Below, one piece after another: positions 27,632 to 37,324 of a DNA stretch of 64,000 bases (the first letter of the stretch is position 1; every line of letters starts with the position of its first letter). The notes beneath the pieces are model-generated. The model was not told the DNA's origin, ran no database searches, and saw only the letters and a program-made list of their open reading frames with translations. Made by a program: the position numbers and the translations under genes. This DNA comes from Pseudomonas sp. ANT_H12B. GTDB lineage: Bacteria; Pseudomonadota; Gammaproteobacteria; Pseudomonadales; Pseudomonadaceae. Where the stretch lies: positions 310,001 through 374,000 of the forward strand of contig NZ_VOBI01000004.1 in assembly GCF_008369325.1 (NCBI RefSeq), given 5' to 3'.

Positions 27632-28105
27632 ATGCAGTTCCCACATACATCACAGCAAGCCCAACTGCCGTTGTTCGAGGCGTTCATGGTGCAGCCGTTG
27701 GCGCCGATTCTGAAAGACGTGGTCGAGTCGCCATGGAGCGCCGAACCTGAAGTTTTCAGTGAGCTGTCACTGCGTGGTGCGACCGGGAACTGCCTGAACC
27801 TTCTCGCGCCGATCCTCAGGGAGTTGAGTCAGGATCAGGACGCGCGCTGGCTGACACTGATCGCTCCGCCCGCCAGCCTGACCCAGGCCTGGCTGCGGGA
27901 CGCGGGCTTGAACCGCGAGCGTATCCTGCTGCTGCAACCGCGCGGTACCCAGAGCGCTCAGCAACTGACCTGCGAAGCCCTTCGCCTCGGCCGCAGCCAC
28001 ACGGTAGTCAGCTGGCTCAACCCACTGAGCACAACCTTACGGGCACAGTTGATCAGCGCCGCCCGTACCGGGGATGCACAAAGTCTGAATATTCGTCTGG
28101 GTTAA
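27632..28105 (+). CDS. sulA: SOS cell-division inhibitor SulA
   Basis: A 157-residue RecA-fold-like inhibitor that binds FtsZ and blocks division during the SOS response. The start at 27632 has a perfect AAGGAGG upstream. The family core WLTLIAPPASLTQAWLRDAGLNRERILLLQPRGTQSAQQLTCEALRLGRSHTVVSWL is present (about 70-130). It is in an operon with lexA, which gives it damage control through the shared SOS boxes. Confidence 0.93.
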   Translation: MQFPHTSQQAQLPLFEAFMVQPLAPILKDVVESPWSAEPEVFSELSLRGATGNCLNLLAPILRELSQDQDARWLTLIAPPASLTQAWLRDAGLNRERILLLQPRGTQSAQQLTCEALRLGRSHTVVSWLNPLSTTLRAQLISAARTGDAQSLNIRLG

Positions 28106-28137
28106 CTGACAAGCAATGCGCGCGCTGAACAGCGCGG

Positions 28138-28161
28138 GGCTTCTCCAAGGATAGAGAAGCC
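28138..28161 (+). terminator. Possible hairpin after sulA
   Basis: A perfect 8-bp stem GGCTTCTC / GAGAAGCC with an 8-base loop, 33 bases after the sulA stop. There is no T-run. Confidence 0.4.
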
Positions 28162-28199
28162 GATCTGTAGCGGTATCCGCAAATAACCGACGGACGGGA

Positions 28200-28433
28200 T
28201 CAATGCAGAACCCGCGTGCCCTCATCTGTGTTGAATTCACCTTCAACCAAACGTCCGGCCATCTGAACGCCGACGCTCAACATCGCCTTGGCGACTTCCA
28301 CGTGCTGGCCTTGCAGGAACGCTTTGGCATCCTCGGAGAAATTCAAAGTAACCAGAGAACCCTCGTCCTCGGCCCTGCGCAATTCGATACGGCCGTCTGG
28401 TAACTCGACAATTTCTAGAAAGGACGTTGGCAT
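28200..28433 (-). CDS. Conserved 77-residue protein (PA3009-like)
   Basis: A small protein of unknown function, conserved at this place next to lexA-sulA in Pseudomonas (from memory). The start at 28433 (MPTSFLEIVELPDGRIELRRAEDEGSLVTLNFS) has GGAG about 11 bases upstream; the longer frame to 28580 is not supported. The predicted protein is acidic and alternates a beta-rich half with a helical half (AKAFLQGQHVEVAKAMLSVGVQMAGRLVEGE). There is no signal or membrane segment. Confidence 0.75.
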   Translation of the reverse strand: MPTSFLEIVELPDGRIELRRAEDEGSLVTLNFSEDAKAFLQGQHVEVAKAMLSVGVQMAGRLVEGEFNTDEGTRVLH

Positions 28434-28588
28434 AAAGATCTGTTCTCCACGAAAGGCGGGGATTATATAGGCATCGGCCAGGCTTCGCTCGGGATCTTGA
28501 CCAGCTGCTTTTACAAAGGGAAATATCTGACAGCACTCTTCCCTAAAACGGACAGCCCATCGGACCACCCGTCGAAACACTCAATCCT

Positions 28589-29113
28589 TCAGCACTCGTT
28601 CAATCCTTCGCGAAATCGAATCGCCAGACCTTTGAGGTTCTGACGCCAGCTCTCCAACTCTTCCCTGCTCAACTCTTGAGGCATCTCCTCCTCATCCAGG
28701 TTAACAGCCAGAATGAGCGGCTGCGTCACGTCACCCTTGGGCTTGTGCGGCGCCCGTGGCGGTTGAAACAGTGCAGCATGGGCGGCCAACAGTTTGGCCA
28801 GCCAGGTTTCCGAATTGTTGGCCAACTCGACCATCTCAGCCATTTCAGGAATTGCAATGGCTTCCAGTACTTCGCGGGTCAGCAACATCTCGGCCCGAGG
28901 CGCGTTGGCCTGCGGCAGTCGATAGAAACCGGCGATTTCATGGCAAAGCCCCAGCAGAGCACCGTACAGGTGAAACAACGCCGATTCGCGTCCGGCCTGA
29001 ATCAGCGCCAGGGAGTTCATCGCCCGCCCCTCTTCGGCCCTGGCGAGCGCTTCCAGCGACAGGCCGGCGAAATAGATCTTCTGGTTGGTACGGGTATAGA
29101 GTTCGTGGGCCAT
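28589..29113 (-). CDS. DUF6586-type conserved protein (PA3010-like)
   Basis: A 174-residue helical, acidic protein of unknown function that sits between topA and the 77-residue gene in Pseudomonas. The start at 29113 (MAHELYTRTNQKIYFAGLSLEALARAEE) has GGAGG 9 bases upstream. The helical run continues through RAMNSLALIQAGRESALFHLYGALLGLCHEIAGFY, then a linker with PPRAPHKPKGD and a final helix LSREELESWRQNLKGLAIRFREG. There are no catalytic motifs and no signal peptide. Confidence 0.78.
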   Translation of the reverse strand: MAHELYTRTNQKIYFAGLSLEALARAEEGRAMNSLALIQAGRESALFHLYGALLGLCHEIAGFYRLPQANAPRAEMLLTREVLEAIAIPEMAEMVELANNSETWLAKLLAAHAALFQPPRAPHKPKGDVTQPLILAVNLDEEEMPQELSREELESWRQNLKGLAIRFREGLNEC

Positions 29114-29198
29114 GACGGCAGCCTCCACTACGAAATAATTGCTTCACACAGATCGGACAGTGTCGTGGATCACCTTCGCTTCCCGCAAGCACAAAACA

Positions 29199-29237
29199 AA
29201 AGGCCGCATGAAAACCCGAGGGTTGTCATGCGGCCTT
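29199..29237 (-). terminator. Terminator after topA
   Basis: Stem AAGGCCGCATGA paired with TCATGCGGCCTT (with a short bulge), then TTTTGTTTTG on the minus strand. It separates topA from the DUF6586 gene. Confidence 0.8.
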
Positions 29238-29252
29238 GTGAATAAGCGCCTT

Positions 29253-31880
29253 TTAAGCCTTGGCTGCTGGACGCTTGTCTTCAACCTTCCACTTACCGCC
29301 GTCGTAATACGCCTTCCAGCCGGTCGGTTTACCCTCGACTTCAGTCTGCACGTATTGCTCTTTGGTCTTGCGGCTATAACGGATCACCGCCGGAAGGCCG
29401 TCTGGATCTTTCTTCGGTGCCTCGCAGAGGAAGTGATACTTCGGATCGATCTCATCCTTATGCGGCACAATTTCCATGACCAGCGGAGCACGCGTCTCGC
29501 GGTTTTTCGGGAACTGGCTGGCTGCCAGGAACAGACCGGAAGCACCGTCGCGCAGGATGTAGGTGTCGTTGACCTTTTCGCATTTCAGCTCAGGCATCTT
29601 CACCGGATCCATTTTCGGTGGCGCCGCATCACCGCTTTTCAGCAATTTACGGGTGTTCTTGCAGGTCGCGTTGGTGCAACCGAAGAACTTGCCAAAACGG
29701 CCGGTCTTGAGCTGCATCTCGCTGCCGCACTTGTCGCATTCCAGGCTCGGACCTTCATAGCCCTTGATGCGATAAGAGCCCTCTTCGATTTCGTAGCCGT
29801 CGCAATCCGGGTTATTACCGCAGATGTGCAGCTTGCGCTTCTCGTCGAGCAGATAAGCGTCCATCGCCGTGCTGCAGATCGGGCAACGATGCTTCCCACG
29901 CAAGACCAGCGACTCCGATTCACCCTCGTCGTCGGCTGCGATTTCATCGCCCGGCACCAGGTTGACGGTAGCCTTGCAGCGTTCTTTCGGCGGCAGGCTG
30001 TAACCCGAGCAACCGAGGAACACGCCTGTCGATGCAGTACGAATCTGCATCGGACGACCGCACAACACGCACGGGATATCCGTCATCACCGGCTGGTTGC
30101 TGCGCATGCCACCTTCGGCACTTTCGGCTACTTCGAGTTTCTTCTTGAAGTCGCCATAAAACTCGTCGAGCACGTTTTTCCAGTCGCGTTCGCCTTGGGC
30201 CACGTCATCGAGGTTCTCTTCCATGCCGGCCGTAAAGCCGTAGTCCATCAGATTGGAGAAGCTCTCGGCGAGGCGCTCGGTCACGATGTCGCCCATCTTT
30301 TCCGAGTAGAAACGACGGTTATGCAGCGCCACGTAGCCGCGATCCTGAATGGTCGAAATGATCGCTGCGTAGGTCGAAGGACGGCCGATGCCGCGTTTTT
30401 CCATTTCTTTTACCAGGCTCGCTTCCGAGTAACGCGCGGGCGGCTTGGTGAAGTGCTGGGTCGGATCAAGCTTGATCAGCTTCATCGCGTCGCCCTGGGC
30501 CATGTCCGGCAGCACGTCGTCATCGCCTGGCTTGGCGATTTGCGGCATGACGCGGGTATAGCCGTCGAATTTCAGGATGCGGCCCTTGGCGCGCAACTCG
30601 AAGTCACCGGCACCGACAGTGACAGTGGTCGACAGGTATTGGGCTGGCAGCATCTGGCAAGCGAGAAACTGGCGCCAGATCAGCTCGTAGAGCCGCTCAG
30701 CATCACGCTCCATGCCCGACAGCTTGCTTGGCTCGGTATTGGCGTCGGACGGACGAATCGCTTCGTGAGCCTCTTGTGCGCCTTCCTTGCTGCTGTAGAC
30801 GTTCGGGTTTTCCGGCAGATACTTCTTGCCGAACTCGCTTTCAATATAAGTACGCGCCATCGCCACCGCATCAACCGAGAGGTTGGTGGAGTCGGTACGC
30901 ATGTACGTGATGTAGCCAGCTTCGTACAGACGCTGGGCCATCATCATGGTTTTCTTCACACCGAAGCCCAGGCGGTTGCTCGCAGCCTGTTGCAGAGTGG
31001 AAGTAATGAACGGAGCCGACGGCTTGCTGCTGGTCGGTTTGTCTTCGCGCTTGACGATGCTGTAGCTGGATGCCTTGAGCTTCTCCAGCGCGGCCATGGC
31101 CTGGGCTTCGTTCAGCGGCTTGAAGGCTTCGCCTTTCTCGCGGGCCACGTCGAAGCGCACGGTGGCGCCCTTGGCGGTGCCGAGATCGGCGTGGACTTCC
31201 CAGTACTCTTCCGGGTTGAACGCGCGAATTTCACGCTCACGCTCAACGACCAGTTTTACCGCGACCGATTGCACGCGACCGGCGGACAGCCCACGGGCGA
31301 TCTTGGCCCATAGCAACGGTGAAACCATGTAACCCACAACGCGGTCGAGGAAGCGACGCGCCTGCTGGGCGTTCACACGATCGATGTCCAGCTCGCCCGG
31401 CTTGGAGAAGGCTTCCTGGATCGCCTTCTTGGTGATCTCGTTGAACACCACGCGTTTGTACCGACTGTCATCACCACCGATGGCTTCGCGCAGGTGCCAG
31501 GCAATGGCTTCCCCCTCGCGATCCAAGTCGGTTGCGAGATAGATGGTGTCAGCATCTTTGGCGAGCCGGCGCAGCTCTTCGATGACCTTTTCCTTGCCCG
31601 GGAGGATCTCGTACTTGGCTTTCCAGCCATGATCGGGATCGACACCCATGCGCGAGACCAGCTGCTTGCGCGCTTTCTCTTTCGGCGTGAGCACCGGACC
31701 TTCACCCGCGGCGGCCTTGCCGCGCTTGGCGGCTGGCTCTTTGCTGGCGCTAGCCGAACCGCTGGTGGGCAGGTCTCGGATATGGCCGATACTCGACTTC
31801 ACCACGTATTGGTTACCCAGATACTTGTTGATGGTCTTGGCCTTAGCCGGGGATTCCACAATGACCAGCGATTTGCCCAT
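29253..31880 (-). CDS. topA: DNA topoisomerase I TopA
   Basis: An 875-residue type IA topoisomerase that relaxes negative supercoils. The TOPRIM domain starts [22 protein letters not shown] and contains [15 protein letters not shown]. The active-site tyrosine is in [14 protein letters not shown] (about residue 328). The C-terminal part (from about 590) carries zinc-finger CxxC pairs: [24 protein letters not shown], and [32 protein letters not shown], followed by a basic tail. A 40-residue insert near residue 42 ([23 protein letters not shown]) is a normal feature of the Pseudomonas enzyme. It is transcribed on the minus strand and ends in its own terminator. Confidence 0.97.
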   Translation of the reverse strand: MGKSLVIVESPAKAKTINKYLGNQYVVKSSIGHIRDLPTSGSASASKEPAAKRGKAAAGEGPVLTPKEKARKQLVSRMGVDPDHGWKAKYEILPGKEKVIEELRRLAKDADTIYLATDLDREGEAIAWHLREAIGGDDSRYKRVVFNEITKKAIQEAFSKPGELDIDRVNAQQARRFLDRVVGYMVSPLLWAKIARGLSAGRVQSVAVKLVVEREREIRAFNPEEYWEVHADLGTAKGATVRFDVAREKGEAFKPLNEAQAMAALEKLKASSYSIVKREDKPTSSKPSAPFITSTLQQAASNRLGFGVKKTMMMAQRLYEAGYITYMRTDSTNLSVDAVAMARTYIESEFGKKYLPENPNVYSSKEGAQEAHEAIRPSDANTEPSKLSGMERDAERLYELIWRQFLACQMLPAQYLSTTVTVGAGDFELRAKGRILKFDGYTRVMPQIAKPGDDDVLPDMAQGDAMKLIKLDPTQHFTKPPARYSEASLVKEMEKRGIGRPSTYAAIISTIQDRGYVALHNRRFYSEKMGDIVTERLAESFSNLMDYGFTAGMEENLDDVAQGERDWKNVLDEFYGDFKKKLEVAESAEGGMRSNQPVMTDIPCVLCGRPMQIRTASTGVFLGCSGYSLPPKERCKATVNLVPGDEIAADDEGESESLVLRGKHRCPICSTAMDAYLLDEKRKLHICGNNPDCDGYEIEEGSYRIKGYEGPSLECDKCGSEMQLKTGRFGKFFGCTNATCKNTRKLLKSGDAAPPKMDPVKMPELKCEKVNDTYILRDGASGLFLAASQFPKNRETRAPLVMEIVPHKDEIDPKYHFLCEAPKKDPDGLPAVIRYSRKTKEQYVQTEVEGKPTGWKAYYDGGKWKVEDKRPAAKA

Positions 31881-31994
31881 GGATCAGAAAATTCCTGAAT
31901 TCTAGAAGTGAAAGGCGGTTGGCGCCTGACGCGGCACCGCTATATATAGTGGCTACAAGATGAGGTCAAGCGCAGGGTTCCGCGCGCACTCAGC

Positions 31995-32231
31995 TTATGG
32001 CTTGGAAAAAAGACTCGGTTCGGCTTGCACCAAAGCAAAGCGAGGCACCTGTTCGCCGTCAACCTCGACCGACTCCAGGAACATGCTCAAGGGACGCACC
32101 CAAAAGCCGTAATCGCCATACAGGGCTTGGTAGAAGACCACTTCTTCTTCGGTTTCCGAATGCCGCGCAATACTGAATACACGGTACTGCGGACCTTTGT
32201 AATGTTGGTAGAGTCCAGGTTGTATCGGCAT
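31995..32231 (-). CDS. DUF1653 family protein
   Basis: A 78-residue protein of the DUF1653 family, whose function is unknown. The family pattern is complete: PGLYQHYKGPQYRVFSIARHSETEEEVVFYQALYGDYGFWVRPLSMFLESVEVDGEQVPRF. The start at 32231 (MPIQPGLYQHYKG) has GAGGG upstream. It lies between topA and fadA on the minus strand. The fadBA terminator lies just upstream, so it probably has its own promoter. Confidence 0.88.
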   Translation of the reverse strand: MPIQPGLYQHYKGPQYRVFSIARHSETEEEVVFYQALYGDYGFWVRPLSMFLESVEVDGEQVPRFALVQAEPSLFSKP

Positions 32232-32245
32232 GGTTTGGCCCTCAC

Positions 32246-32301
32246 ACAAAAAAAAAAATAAAAAATTTCAGAAAAACAAAAACCGGGGCACTTGGCCCCG
32301 G
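32246..32301 (-). terminator. Terminator of fadBA with long T-tract
   Basis: On the minus strand a CCGGGGC / GCCCCGG hairpin is followed by T-rich sequence of about 35 bases, including a run of ten or more T. Confidence 0.88.
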
Positions 32302-32319
32302 CTTCCGTCAACGGAACGC

Positions 32320-33510
<1,191 letters not shown>

Positions 33511-33524
33511 CTAGTTGGGGGCGC

Positions 33525-35675
33525 TTAACCGAAGAACCGCTGGCCGTTTTTGGCCATTTCACGCAGTTTCGCGGTCGGGTGGTACAGCGCGCCCAAATCA
33601 GCGTATTGGTCAGCCAGCGCAACGAACTCTGCAACACCGAGCGAATCGATGTAGCGCAGCGCACCGCCACGGAATGGAGGGAAACCAATACCGTAGACCA
33701 GACCCATGTCGGCTTCGGCAGCGGTTTCGACAATGCCGTCTTCCAGGCAACGCACGGTTTCCAGGCACAGCGGGATCATCATCCAGTTGATGATGTCTTC
33801 GTCAGTGACTTCGCGCTGTTCGTAAACGATCGGCTTGAGCACTTCCAGCACCGACGGGTCGGCGACTTTCTTCTGCTTGCCTTTCTTGTCGGTCTCGTAG
33901 GCGTAGAAGCCCTTGCCGTTCTTCTGGCCCAGGCGCTTGGCTTCGTAAAGCACGTCGATGGCCGAACGACGGTCGTCCTTCATGCGGTCCGGGAAACCTT
34001 CAGCCATTACGTCACGACCGTGGTGGCCGGTGTCGATGCCGACCACGTCCATCAGGTACGCCGGGCCCATTGGCCAGCCGAATTTTTCCATGACCTTGTC
34101 GATACGGACGAAGTCCACACCGGCGCTGACCAGCTTGGCGAAACCACCGAAGTACGGGAACAGTACGCGGTTGACCAGGAAGCCCGGGCAGTCGTTGACG
34201 ACGATCGGGTTCTTGCCCATTTTCTTGGCGTAGGCAACGGTGGTGGCAACTGCCAGCTCACTGGACTTCTCGCCACGAATCACTTCCACCAGCGGCATCA
34301 TGTGCACCGGGTTGAAGAAGTGCATGCCGACGAAGTTTTCCGGACGCTTGAGGGCTTTGGCCAGCAAGGTGATGGAAATGGTCGAGGTGTTGGACGCGAG
34401 GATGGTGTCCTCTTTGACCTTGTCTTCGACTTCGGCCAGAACGGCTTGCTTGACCTTAGGGTTCTCGACGACCGCTTCGACGACCAGATCAACGTGACCA
34501 AAATCACCGTAGGACAGGGTCGGACGAATGCCGTTGAGCACTTCAGCCATTTTCGCCGGAGTCATGCGACCTTTATCAACGCGGCTCACCAGCAGCTTGG
34601 CGGCTTCAGCCAGACCTTGCTCGATACCGTGCTCGTTGATGTCTTTCATCAGGATCGGCGTGCCTTTGGAGGCCGACTGATAAGCGATACCGCCACCCAT
34701 GATGCCGGCGCCCAATACGGCTGCCTGCTTCACGTCCTTGGCGATTTCGTCGTAGGCCTTGGCCTTTTTCTTCAGCTCCTGATCGTTCAGGAACAGACCG
34801 ATCAAGCTCTGCGCGGCAGAGGTCTTGGCCAGTTTGACGAACCCGTTGGCTTCGACTTCCAGCGCCTTGTCGCGACCGAAGTTCGCGGCTTTCTGGATGG
34901 TCTTGATCGCTTCGACCGGCGCCGGGTAGTTCGGGCCAGCTTGACCGGCCACGAAACCTTTGGCGGTTTCGAAAGCCATCATTTGTTCGATGGCGTTCAA
35001 CTTCAGCTTCTCAAGCTTCGGCTGACGCTTGGCCTTGTAATCGAACTCGCCGCAGATGGCGCGCTTGATCAGCTCCAGGGCGGCTTCCTGCAGTTTCTCA
35101 GGGGCAACCACTGCATCGACTGCGCCGACTTTCAGCGCGTCTTCAGGACGGTTTTCCTTACCGGCGGCAATCCATTCGATGGCGTTGTCGGCACCGATAA
35201 TGCGCGGCAGGCGCACGGTACCGCCGAAGCCCGGGTAGATGCCCAGCTTGACTTCCGGCAGGCCGATCTTGGCCTTGGTGGACATGACGCGGTAGTCCGC
35301 CGCCAGGCACATTTCCAGACCACCACCCAGAGCGATGCCGTTGATCGCGGCGACAGTCGGGACGTTGAGGTCTTCGAAATCGCTGAAAATCTTGTTGGCT
35401 TCCAGGTTGCCTGCAACAAGCTCTGCATCAGGCAGCTTGAAGTTCTCGACAAATTCGGTGATGTCGGCGCCGACAATGAACACGTCCTTGCCACTGCTGA
35501 CGATCACACCCTTGATCGAAGCATCTGCCTTGATGGTGTCTACGGCCTGACGCAGTTCGTTCAGGGTTAGACGGTTGAACTTGTTGACGGACTCACCCTT
35601 GAGGTCGAATTTTAATTCGACGATGCCACTTTCAAGAGCCTTAACCGTGATGGCTTTACCTTCGTAAATCATCAA
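33525..35675 (-). CDS. fadB: Fatty-acid oxidation complex alpha subunit FadB
   Basis: A 716-residue multifunctional enzyme. The N-terminal crotonase domain (about 1-190) has [29 protein letters not shown] and [21 protein letters not shown]. The C-terminal 3-hydroxyacyl-CoA dehydrogenase (from about 310) has [21 protein letters not shown], then [32 protein letters not shown] and the final 3HCDH repeat. It acts as the enoyl-CoA hydratase/dehydrogenase half of FadBA. It is first in the operon; PsrA control is known for its homologue, and PsrA-like half-sites lie 147 bases upstream. Confidence 0.97.
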   Translation of the reverse strand: MMIYEGKAITVKALESGIVELKFDLKGESVNKFNRLTLNELRQAVDTIKADASIKGVIVSSGKDVFIVGADITEFVENFKLPDAELVAGNLEANKIFSDFEDLNVPTVAAINGIALGGGLEMCLAADYRVMSTKAKIGLPEVKLGIYPGFGGTVRLPRIIGADNAIEWIAAGKENRPEDALKVGAVDAVVAPEKLQEAALELIKRAICGEFDYKAKRQPKLEKLKLNAIEQMMAFETAKGFVAGQAGPNYPAPVEAIKTIQKAANFGRDKALEVEANGFVKLAKTSAAQSLIGLFLNDQELKKKAKAYDEIAKDVKQAAVLGAGIMGGGIAYQSASKGTPILMKDINEHGIEQGLAEAAKLLVSRVDKGRMTPAKMAEVLNGIRPTLSYGDFGHVDLVVEAVVENPKVKQAVLAEVEDKVKEDTILASNTSTISITLLAKALKRPENFVGMHFFNPVHMMPLVEVIRGEKSSELAVATTVAYAKKMGKNPIVVNDCPGFLVNRVLFPYFGGFAKLVSAGVDFVRIDKVMEKFGWPMGPAYLMDVVGIDTGHHGRDVMAEGFPDRMKDDRRSAIDVLYEAKRLGQKNGKGFYAYETDKKGKQKKVADPSVLEVLKPIVYEQREVTDEDIINWMMIPLCLETVRCLEDGIVETAAEADMGLVYGIGFPPFRGGALRYIDSLGVAEFVALADQYADLGALYHPTAKLREMAKNGQRFFG

Positions 35676-35821
35676 CTGATCTCCACGATATGGAAGCTGA
35701 ACAGTACACGTCGGACCCAGGCGAATGGCTTGGCAGGGACGTTAATCGTCAATGCTACGCCAATCCACCCGGCACACCCGCCAACGCGATAGTCGGGATT
35801 CTGTAGGAGCGATCTGTAATA

Positions 35822-35848
35822 CAAACGCTCAATTCATACGCCCGTTTG
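35822..35848. promoter_or_regulatory. Widely spaced PsrA-like half-sites before fadB
   Basis: CAAAC (35822-35826) and GTTTG (35844-35848) form an inverted pair, but 17 bases apart instead of the usual 2-4. Only the half-sites fit PsrA. Confidence 0.25.
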
Positions 35849-36029
35849 ATTTGGGTGCGTCACCTTCACGGAATTCCCGGCAATTGTCAATCGCCCAAAA
35901 TGCTGGTTGAAACGCGACTTTCCGGTCATTTCCGTACCGCGAAGATCTTCAACATGCAGATGCATGTGCGGTCATTCATAAGATCAATAGTTAGAAAAGT
36001 CGCCCTAACTTACTGCGAACCGCGTTGAA

Positions 36030-36163
36030 GCGGCTACGCTGGCGAGGACCTTAGAAAAAAATATGAACGCTTTTGGCGAACGCCCAGCGTAAGATCAGCC
36101 CACACCGAATTACCGGCCTGCCTGGCCAACCCCAGCCCGATGATGATGTCGGGCTTTTTATTG
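36030..36163 (+). ncRNA. Possible small RNA ending in an orphan terminator
   Basis: The 536 bases between fadB (minus) and the minus-strand gene at 36212 contain no plausible coding gene. They do contain a strong plus-strand terminator at 36134. Its transcript can only start in this gap, so a small RNA is the simplest reading. The start is a guess; no clear promoter was found, and I do not recognise a known family. Confidence 0.3.
36134..36162 (+). terminator. Terminator with no upstream plus-strand gene
   Basis: AGCCCGA, loop of 8 bases, TCGGGCT, then TTTTATTG. Confidence 0.75.
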
Positions 36164-36211
36164 CCTGTCTGTCAGGCATTTCGCGCCATTGCAGCGCGAA
36201 ATTTCAGCGTG

Positions 36212-36649
36212 TCATGCCAGCGCTTTCAGCAGCGCATCAATATCCTGTAGAACAGTCGCGTCGCCCTTCTCGCCCCAGTACAACGTGATCATCTGCTTGT
36301 CCGCTTCGATCTTGTAAACGTTGGCCGGCAATTTTTCGAAATGATTGAGCAGCGCTCGATCCTCGCAGATCTCTTGCCATCGATTCACCCACACACCCGG
36401 CGCTTTTTGCCAGTAACTCCAGCATGCCGGCTGATTGCCGCGCCGTGGTCGATGGTACTGGGCACACGGGCTCGGCGGCTCCGGATTCAGCCAGTGCGGC
36501 CACTCCTGAGGCGCCAGCTGCATGGCCAGCCCGATGCGTCGCGCCTCCATGCGCAAAGCCATGCGCCCGCTCTGCCCACGAGACGGTCGCAACCATGCCA
36601 GCGGACTCAGTACCACCAGCAGGATTGACACCACTATCCAGACCGTCAT
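36212..36649 (-). CDS. Unknown membrane-anchored protein, 145 residues
   Basis: A protein conserved at this place in Pseudomonas but of unknown function. One N-terminal membrane helix (TVWIVVSILLVVLSPLAWL, residues 2-20) is followed by a basic stretch (RPSRGQSGRMALRMEARRIGL), so the remainder is likely cytoplasmic. The soluble part holds CAQYHRPRRGNQPACWSYW, with two cysteines in a proline/aromatic context, and a C-terminal segment IEADKQMITLYWGEKGDATVLQDIDALLKAL. It stands alone, about 100 bases from the divergent stress-protein gene. Confidence 0.75.
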   Translation of the reverse strand: MTVWIVVSILLVVLSPLAWLRPSRGQSGRMALRMEARRIGLAMQLAPQEWPHWLNPEPPSPCAQYHRPRRGNQPACWSYWQKAPGVWVNRWQEICEDRALLNHFEKLPANVYKIEADKQMITLYWGEKGDATVLQDIDALLKALA

Positions 36650-36753
36650 ATCTGTACTCCCGATTCTTGATGAGCGCTTTGAGTCACTTTGGAACCAATG
36701 CGCTTGAAACCAGCCATACTTACCAATATTGCAATCCTCAGGAGGAGCACCTC

Positions 36754-37194
36754 ATGCCCTACAACCACATTCTGGTCGCTGTAGATCTAACCGAAGAGTG
36801 CGATCCTGTAATCCACCGCGCTCGCGAGCTGTCGATGAGCAACGGCGCGAAGTTGTCCCTGGTGCACATTGTCGAGCCGATGGCCATGGCATTTGGCGGT
36901 GACGTGCCGATGGACCTGTCGCAGTTGCAGCAACAGCAGTTCGATCAGGCCCGAGAGCGCCTGGACCGACTGATCGTGAAGTACCCGGAACTCTCCAAGG
37001 AATACAGCCACCTGACCTACGGCCAGCCACGCCAGGAGATTCATCATCTGGCCAAGGAGCAAGGGTGCGACATGATCGTGGTGGGCAGTCATGGGCGGCA
37101 TGGCCTGGCGCTCCTGCTGGGTTCCACCGCCAATGACGTACTGCACGGAGCGCCTTGCGATGTGCTCGCGGTGCGTCTGCAAAACAAAAGCTGA
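36754..37194 (+). CDS. Universal stress protein (UspA family)
   Basis: A 146-residue UspA-fold protein. It opens YNHILVAVDLTEECDPVIHRARELS and carries the ATP-binding pattern G-2x-G-9x-G-S/T near the C-terminus: GSHGRHGLALLLGSTANDVLHGAPCDVLAVRL. The start at 36754 has AGGAGGAG upstream; a longer open frame from 36424 is antisense to the neighbouring gene and is not used. It is a single gene with a hairpin repeat and terminator downstream. It is likely induced by stress or stationary phase, as for its homologues. Confidence 0.92.
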   Translation: MPYNHILVAVDLTEECDPVIHRARELSMSNGAKLSLVHIVEPMAMAFGGDVPMDLSQLQQQQFDQARERLDRLIVKYPELSKEYSHLTYGQPRQEIHHLAKEQGCDMIVVGSHGRHGLALLLGSTANDVLHGAPCDVLAVRLQNKS

Positions 37195-37202
37195 TAATAC
37201 GG

Positions 37203-37242
37203 AACCTCTGTGGGAGTGAGCCTGCTCGCTCCCACAGAGGTT
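37203..37242. repeat. REP-like hairpin after the stress-protein gene
   Basis: A perfect 14-bp inverted repeat, AACCTCTGTGGGAG and CTCCCACAGAGGTT, with a 12-base loop. Confidence 0.85.
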
Positions 37243-37273
37243 GTGCATCAATCTGTAGATCACTTTCCATACC

Positions 37274-37312
37274 AAAAACCCGGCGCTCATCACTGAACGC
37301 CGGGCTTTTTTA
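37274..37312. terminator. Bidirectional terminator between the stress-protein gene and uup
   Basis: AAAAA, stem CCCGGCG / CGCCGGG, then TTTTTT, between convergent genes. Confidence 0.85.
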
Positions 37313-37324
37313 TTGCAGGATCAG

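Noticed and set aside
29139..31313. 724-residue open frame on the plus strand
   Set aside because: Antisense to topA, with low-complexity His/Arg/Ala composition and no motifs.
33579..35570. 663-residue open frame on the plus strand
   Set aside because: Antisense to fadB, with a mirror composition.
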